Translations under genes and position numbers: made by a program
From: Candidatus Moraniibacteriota bacterium
GTDB taxonomy: Bacteria > Patescibacteriota > Minisyncoccia > Moranbacterales > GWC2-37-73
DNA: 8,193 nt
Direction: 5' to 3'
Assembly (NCBI GenBank): GCA_003510895.1
Contig: DOKE01000036.1
Location: forward strand, 2,570 to 10,762
Notes under the pieces: model-generated
What the model was told of the DNA's origin: nothing
The model's database searches: none
Seen by the model: the letters and a program-made list of their open reading frames with translations, nothing else
Shown: piece by piece, positions 5,105 through 8,193 of the stretch
Position numbering within the stretch: the stretch's first letter is position 1
Layout of the letters: every line of letters starts with the position of its first letter

Positions 5105-7750
5105 TTATTTTCCGCAACACTTTTTATACTTTTTACCGCTTCCGCACGGACAAGGATCATTGCGTCCAACAGTTTCATCTTTCACGATTGGCTTGCTTTT
5201 TGGAGCGTCTTTTTTATTTTCACTTTTTTCTTCCATTGCTCCGAATTGTTTCACATATTCTCCGCCGCTATAGTTGAGATTTTTTTGCTCTGGCGGAGTT
5301 TTATTTTCTTCTTGCGCCGAAACCGAAGAAACCTTGAAAATTGTCCTGACAATAGTGCTGCGAATATTTTCCACCAAATGAGAAAACAAATTAAAAGCTT
5401 CTCTTTTATATTCAACCAGCGGATCTCTTTGTCCATAACCGCGCAATCCGATTCCTTGACGCAAATAGTCTATCTCATCCAAATGATTCATCCAGAGCGT
5501 ATCAATGGTTTGCAAAATAATCATTTTTTCTATCTTTCGCATAGTTTCCACTCCCATTTCTTTTTCTTTTGTTCCATAAAGATTTTTAGCTCTTCCAACT
5601 ATGTATTCGGTCAACAAAGTTTTCTTTTCTATTTCCGTTTTTGATTTGTCATTTTGTATTTCCTTGATGCTCACGCCATCCTCTTTGGAAAAAGGAAAGA
5701 TATCGGAAACATCCAGAGCAATTTTCTCAATATCCCAATTATATTCATCGTCAATGCAATGAGCAGAAACTATTTGTTCGATTTCTTCTCCGATATAATT
5801 AAAAATTTCATTCTTAGCGTCTTTGATTTCAAGAATTTCTTTTCTTTTTTTGTAGATAACTTCTCTTTGCTTATTCATTATGTCATCATATTCCAAGACG
5901 TGCTTTCTGATATCAAAGTTATATCCTTCTATTTTTGATTGAGCGTTTTCGATTGTTTTGGAAATAATTCCATTTTCAATCGGCTGATCCTCAGGAAGAC
6001 CCAATTTATCCATTAGACCCTTGAGCTTGTCTCCTCCAAAACGTCGCATAAGTTCATCCTCCAAAGAAACATAAAATTGCGAAACACCTGGATCACCTTG
6101 GCGTCCGGCGCGTCCTCTGAGCTGATTATCAATTCTTCGAGCTTCGTGACGTTCGCTTCCGATAATATACAAGCCACCCACGTCTTTCACTCCTTCACCT
6201 AATTTAATATCCGTTCCGCGTCCAGCCATATTAGTTGCAATTGTCACTGCTCCTTTTTGTCCGGCATTAGAAATTATCAAAGCTTCTTTTTCGTGTTGTT
6301 TGGCATTTAGCACGCTATGTTTGATTCCTTCCCTTTCAAGAAGCGCGCTTAAATATTCCGATTTTTCAATAGCAATCGTTCCAACCAAAACCGGCTGTCC
6401 AATTTTGTTGATTTCTTTTATTTTTTCCGCAATCGCTCTGAATTTTCCTTCCTCGGTTTTATAAACAACATCGGCCAAATCTTTTCTCACCAAATGTTTA
6501 TTTGTTGGAATTTCCATCGTGTCCAATTTGTATACCTTGAAAAATTCTTCCGCGCTGGTCGTGGCTGTTCCAGTCATTCCGGAAAGTTTGTTATACATTC
6601 TGAAATAGTTTTGAAAAGTAATCATCGCCAAAGTTCTTGATTCTTTTTGCACCTCCACACCTTCTTTGGCTTCAATGGCTTGATGAAGTCCATCGCTATA
6701 TCGCCTTCCCTGCATAAGCCTTCCAGTGAAGTCATCCACAATAATAACTTCGCCGTCTTTCACTACATAGTCTCGATCAGCCTTGAAAATAAAATTAGCT
6801 TTGAGAGATTGCTCCAAATGATGAACATAATTTATTTTACCAACTTCGTATATGTTCCCCACTCCCAGAATTTCCTCCACTTTCAAAATCCCCTGTTCTG
6901 TCAATGTTACCGCTTTCATTTTTTCATCTATTTCATAGTCTTGATGTTCTTTTAAGCGAGGAACTACTTTGGAAAATTGTTGGTAAAGCTTGGTTGACTC
7001 ACTATCGGGAGCTGAAATAATAAGCGGAGTTCGTGCTTCATCAATCAAGATGGAATCGACTTCGTCAACAATGGCATAATTAAGTTCACGCTGAGACATC
7101 TGCTCAACTCTTTGCACCATATTGTCACGAAGATAATCAAATCCAAATTCATTATTTGTTCCATAAGTAACATCACATGCATATGCTTCTTTTCTTGAGC
7201 ATGGCTTTAAATGTGCAAGTCTTTCATCACCATGTGAATCATCACTAAACTTAGGATCATAGATAAATGACTTGTTTTCTTGGACTATAACCCCAACAGA
7301 TAATTCAAGAAGGGCAAACACTGGTGCGTTCCAGCCAGCTCCAAGACGAGCCAAAAAGTCGTTAACCGTAACTAAATGAACGCCTTTTCCAGTTAGGGCA
7401 CGAAGATAAAGTGCGGGAACAGCTGATAATGTTTTACCTTCACCAGTTTTTTGTTCAACAATTTTACCCTCAAAAAGTGCAGTTGCTGCCATTAGTTGAA
7501 CGTCATAATGTCTTTGGCCTAGAATACGAAGTGACGCTTCTCTTGCAAGGGCAAAAGCGTCTGGAAGAACATTTTCTAGCTTTTCGTCTTTAGTTACTAT
7601 ATTTTTGAGTTTTTCTGTTTCTTTGCCAAAATCTAAGTCTTTAAGTTTTTTGTATTTAGACTCAGAGACATTAACTAAAGCTACAGTTTTTCCTAGTTTG
7701 TCTACTTCCCTTTGATTTAAATCCAAAAATTTGAATAGGTTTTTAAACAT
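5105..7750 (-). CDS. secA: Preprotein translocase ATPase SecA
   Basis: Cytoplasmic motor ATPase that drives preproteins through SecYEG; 881 residues, near the usual 800-900. Motifs in order: Walker A TGEGKT (102-107), VTVNDFLAR (128-135), TYGTNNEFGFDYLRDN (195-210), Walker B VDEVDSILIDEARTPL (228-243), the preprotein cross-linking region after it, SGMTGTA (390-396), TNMAGRGTDIKLG (506-518), QLRGRAGRQGDPG (543-555), LEYDDIMNKQR (619-629) and the C-terminal zinc motif CPCGSGKKYKKCC (867-879) that in other bacteria binds SecB or ribosomes. Residues about 157-189 (from QENKSFIYD to PCSRKEAY) are an insertion relative to E. coli and Bacillus SecA. Residue 100 is Gln where most have Met or similar before Walker A. 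The ATG at 7750 follows the upstream stop by 7 bases, with only a weak AGG site. Codon choice changes near residues 214-240. Confidence 0.98.
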   Translation of the reverse strand: MFKNLFKFLDLNQREVDKLGKTVALVNVSESKYKKLKDLDFGKETEKLKNIVTKDEKLENVLPDAFALAREASLRILGQRHYDVQLMAATALFEGKIVEQKTGEGKTLSAVPALYLRALTGKGVHLVTVNDFLARLGAGWNAPVFALLELSVGVIVQENKSFIYDPKFSDDSHGDERLAHLKPCSRKEAYACDVTYGTNNEFGFDYLRDNMVQRVEQMSQRELNYAIVDEVDSILIDEARTPLIISAPDSESTKLYQQFSKVVPRLKEHQDYEIDEKMKAVTLTEQGILKVEEILGVGNIYEVGKINYVHHLEQSLKANFIFKADRDYVVKDGEVIIVDDFTGRLMQGRRYSDGLHQAIEAKEGVEVQKESRTLAMITFQNYFRMYNKLSGMTGTATTSAEEFFKVYKLDTMEIPTNKHLVRKDLADVVYKTEEGKFRAIAEKIKEINKIGQPVLVGTIAIEKSEYLSALLEREGIKHSVLNAKQHEKEALIISNAGQKGAVTIATNMAGRGTDIKLGEGVKDVGGLYIIGSERHEARRIDNQLRGRAGRQGDPGVSQFYVSLEDELMRRFGGDKLKGLMDKLGLPEDQPIENGIISKTIENAQSKIEGYNFDIRKHVLEYDDIMNKQREVIYKKRKEILEIKDAKNEIFNYIGEEIEQIVSAHCIDDEYNWDIEKIALDVSDIFPFSKEDGVSIKEIQNDKSKTEIEKKTLLTEYIVGRAKNLYGTKEKEMGVETMRKIEKMIILQTIDTLWMNHLDEIDYLRQGIGLRGYGQRDPLVEYKREAFNLFSHLVENIRSTIVRTIFKVSSVSAQEENKTPPEQKNLNYSGGEYVKQFGAMEEKSENKKDAPKSKPIVKDETVGRNDPCPCGSGKKYKKCCGK

Positions 7751-7757
7751 ATTAAGC

Positions 7758-8193
7758 CTAACTATTGTAGCAGAGAAACATCAAATTTGCCTCGGGATAA
7801 AACCAAGTTACTTTTTTGAATATTTTTTCCAGTCTATTTCCAAATCTTACTGTATCTGGCCTTTTATCACCATAGTAAAGTCTATTAAAAATCGTTACCC
7901 CATTAATTGCAAGGTCAGACCTTGCAATTTCGACAACTTTATCTCCTAAGTATGTATCTACTATAACCAAATCATATTTTTTGCGATTGTTTTTTAAAAA
8001 TACAAATGCGTCAGCAATTTGTATATCAATATCATATTTATCCAAATCTAAATATTTTTTTCCTAGTTCAATCATTAGTGGATCAATTTCTACTCCGGTT
8101 ATTTTTGCATCAGGATATTTGTTTCTTAAAAGTTTTGACACTGTTCCTCCACCCAGTCCCAAAATCAATATATTTAGGATTTCGGATTTAGGA
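7758..8193 (-). CDS. Spermidine synthase-like / SAM-dependent methyltransferase fold protein, 5' part outside window
   Basis: The frame is open to the right edge, so the N-terminus is missing; 144 residues are visible, ending in TAG. The visible part begins PKSEILNILILGLGGG, a class I SAM-binding motif I with its glycine loop. It continues with ITGVEIDPLMIELGKKYL (acidic ribose-binding motif II), a DAF motif (IQIADAFVFL) and YDLVIVDTYLGD (motif near the catalytic site). This pattern is closest to spermidine synthase-like proteins (aminopropyltransferase fold), but the region that would define polyamine binding is not complete here, and small-molecule methyltransferase activity is equally possible. 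A TTG at 8168 could start a frame, but it lies inside the motif I strand, so it is not a believable start. It ends 7 bases before secA. It contains a perfect 25-base palindrome. Confidence 0.8.
   Translation of the reverse strand, partial: PKSEILNILILGLGGGTVSKLLRNKYPDAKITGVEIDPLMIELGKKYLDLDKYDIDIQIADAFVFLKNNRKKYDLVIVDTYLGDKVVEIARSDLAINGVTIFNRLYYGDKRPDTVRFGNRLEKIFKKVTWFYPEANLMFLCYNS
7764..7772 (-). promoter_or_regulatory. Weak candidate extended -10 element upstream of secA
   Basis: The minus strand reads TGC-TACAAT, an extended -10 form, ending 13 bases before the secA ATG. It overlaps the last codons of the upstream gene, and no good -35 hexamer is seen at the right distance (AGGCAA at 17 bases). 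With a gap of 7 bases between the genes, co-transcription is the simpler reading. Confidence 0.2.
7905..7929. repeat. Perfect 25-base palindrome (12-base arms, 1-base centre)
   Basis: Arms AATTGCAAGGTC (7905-7916) and its exact reverse complement (7918-7929) flank a single A at 7917. It lies inside the methyltransferase-like gene, where it encodes Ile-Ala-Arg-Ser-Asp-Leu-Ala-Ile, about 155 bases upstream of the secA start. No other inverted repeat of this size was noticed in the window. No T-tract follows directly on either strand, so it is not a standard terminator. A dimeric-protein binding site or an RNA hairpin within the mRNA are possible; neither is proven. Confidence 0.7.

Noticed and set aside
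5104..5178. Longer NUDIX reading frame starting at 5178
   Set aside because: It would overlap the conserved zinc-motif end of secA by 74 bases and adds a sequence unlike a Nudix N-terminus; the ATG at 5103 directly after the secA stop fits better.
4877..5644. 255-codon plus-strand open frame across the NUDIX gene and secA end
   Set aside because: It runs antisense to two clearly recognised genes, has a Phe/Ser-rich composition typical of an antisense shadow, and shows no family motif.
8166..8168. TTG as start of the methyltransferase-like gene
   Set aside because: It lies within the SAM-binding motif I strand and the frame stays open to the window edge, so the gene is cut by the window.

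Overview
The window looks like a fragment of an AT-rich bacterial genome, most likely from the Candidate Phyla Radiation (Patescibacteria, Parcubacteria-like). This rests on three things: very compact same-strand gene packing, several genes without a clear Shine-Dalgarno site, and a SecA carrying an extra segment of about 30 residues before its TYGTNNEFGFDYLRDN motif, which I recall from CPR SecA proteins. TGA is used as a stop (NUDIX gene and small membrane protein gene), so the Gracilibacteria-type UGA=Gly code does not apply. The lineage is an inference from protein style, not from a search.

All recognisable genes lie on the minus strand, so transcription runs from high to low coordinates. 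In that order they are: the 3' part of a spermidine-synthase-like SAM-dependent protein (running off the right edge); secA; a NUDIX hydrolase; secD; secF; a 98-residue methionine- and lysine-rich protein of unknown function; tyrS; a 109-residue two-helix membrane protein; and the first five codons of another gene at the left edge. The stretch from 8193 to 1675 looks like one operon, with gaps of 1 to 26 bases. tyrS probably also has its own promoter, placed so close to the start codon that its mRNA would be almost leaderless.

The core theme is protein export. SecA is the ATPase that pushes preproteins through SecYEG, and SecD with SecF form the membrane complex that completes translocation using the proton motive force. 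The most striking item is in SecD. Its periplasmic P1 domain carries a parvulin-type (PpiC) peptidyl-prolyl isomerase-like insert in which the usual first strand, with its conserved histidine, comes after the last strand. This looks like a circular permutation that keeps both histidines of the family.

Other points of interest are a perfect 12-bp-arm palindrome inside the methyltransferase-like gene, a shift in codon choice inside secA near 7.03-7.11 kb (recombination or assembly junction), a Ser in place of Gly in the HIGH-type motif of TyrRS, and a hairpin over the start codon of the left-edge gene. No tRNA, rRNA, CRISPR array, insertion sequence or convincing intrinsic terminator was seen, and no gap between genes exceeds about 50 bases.
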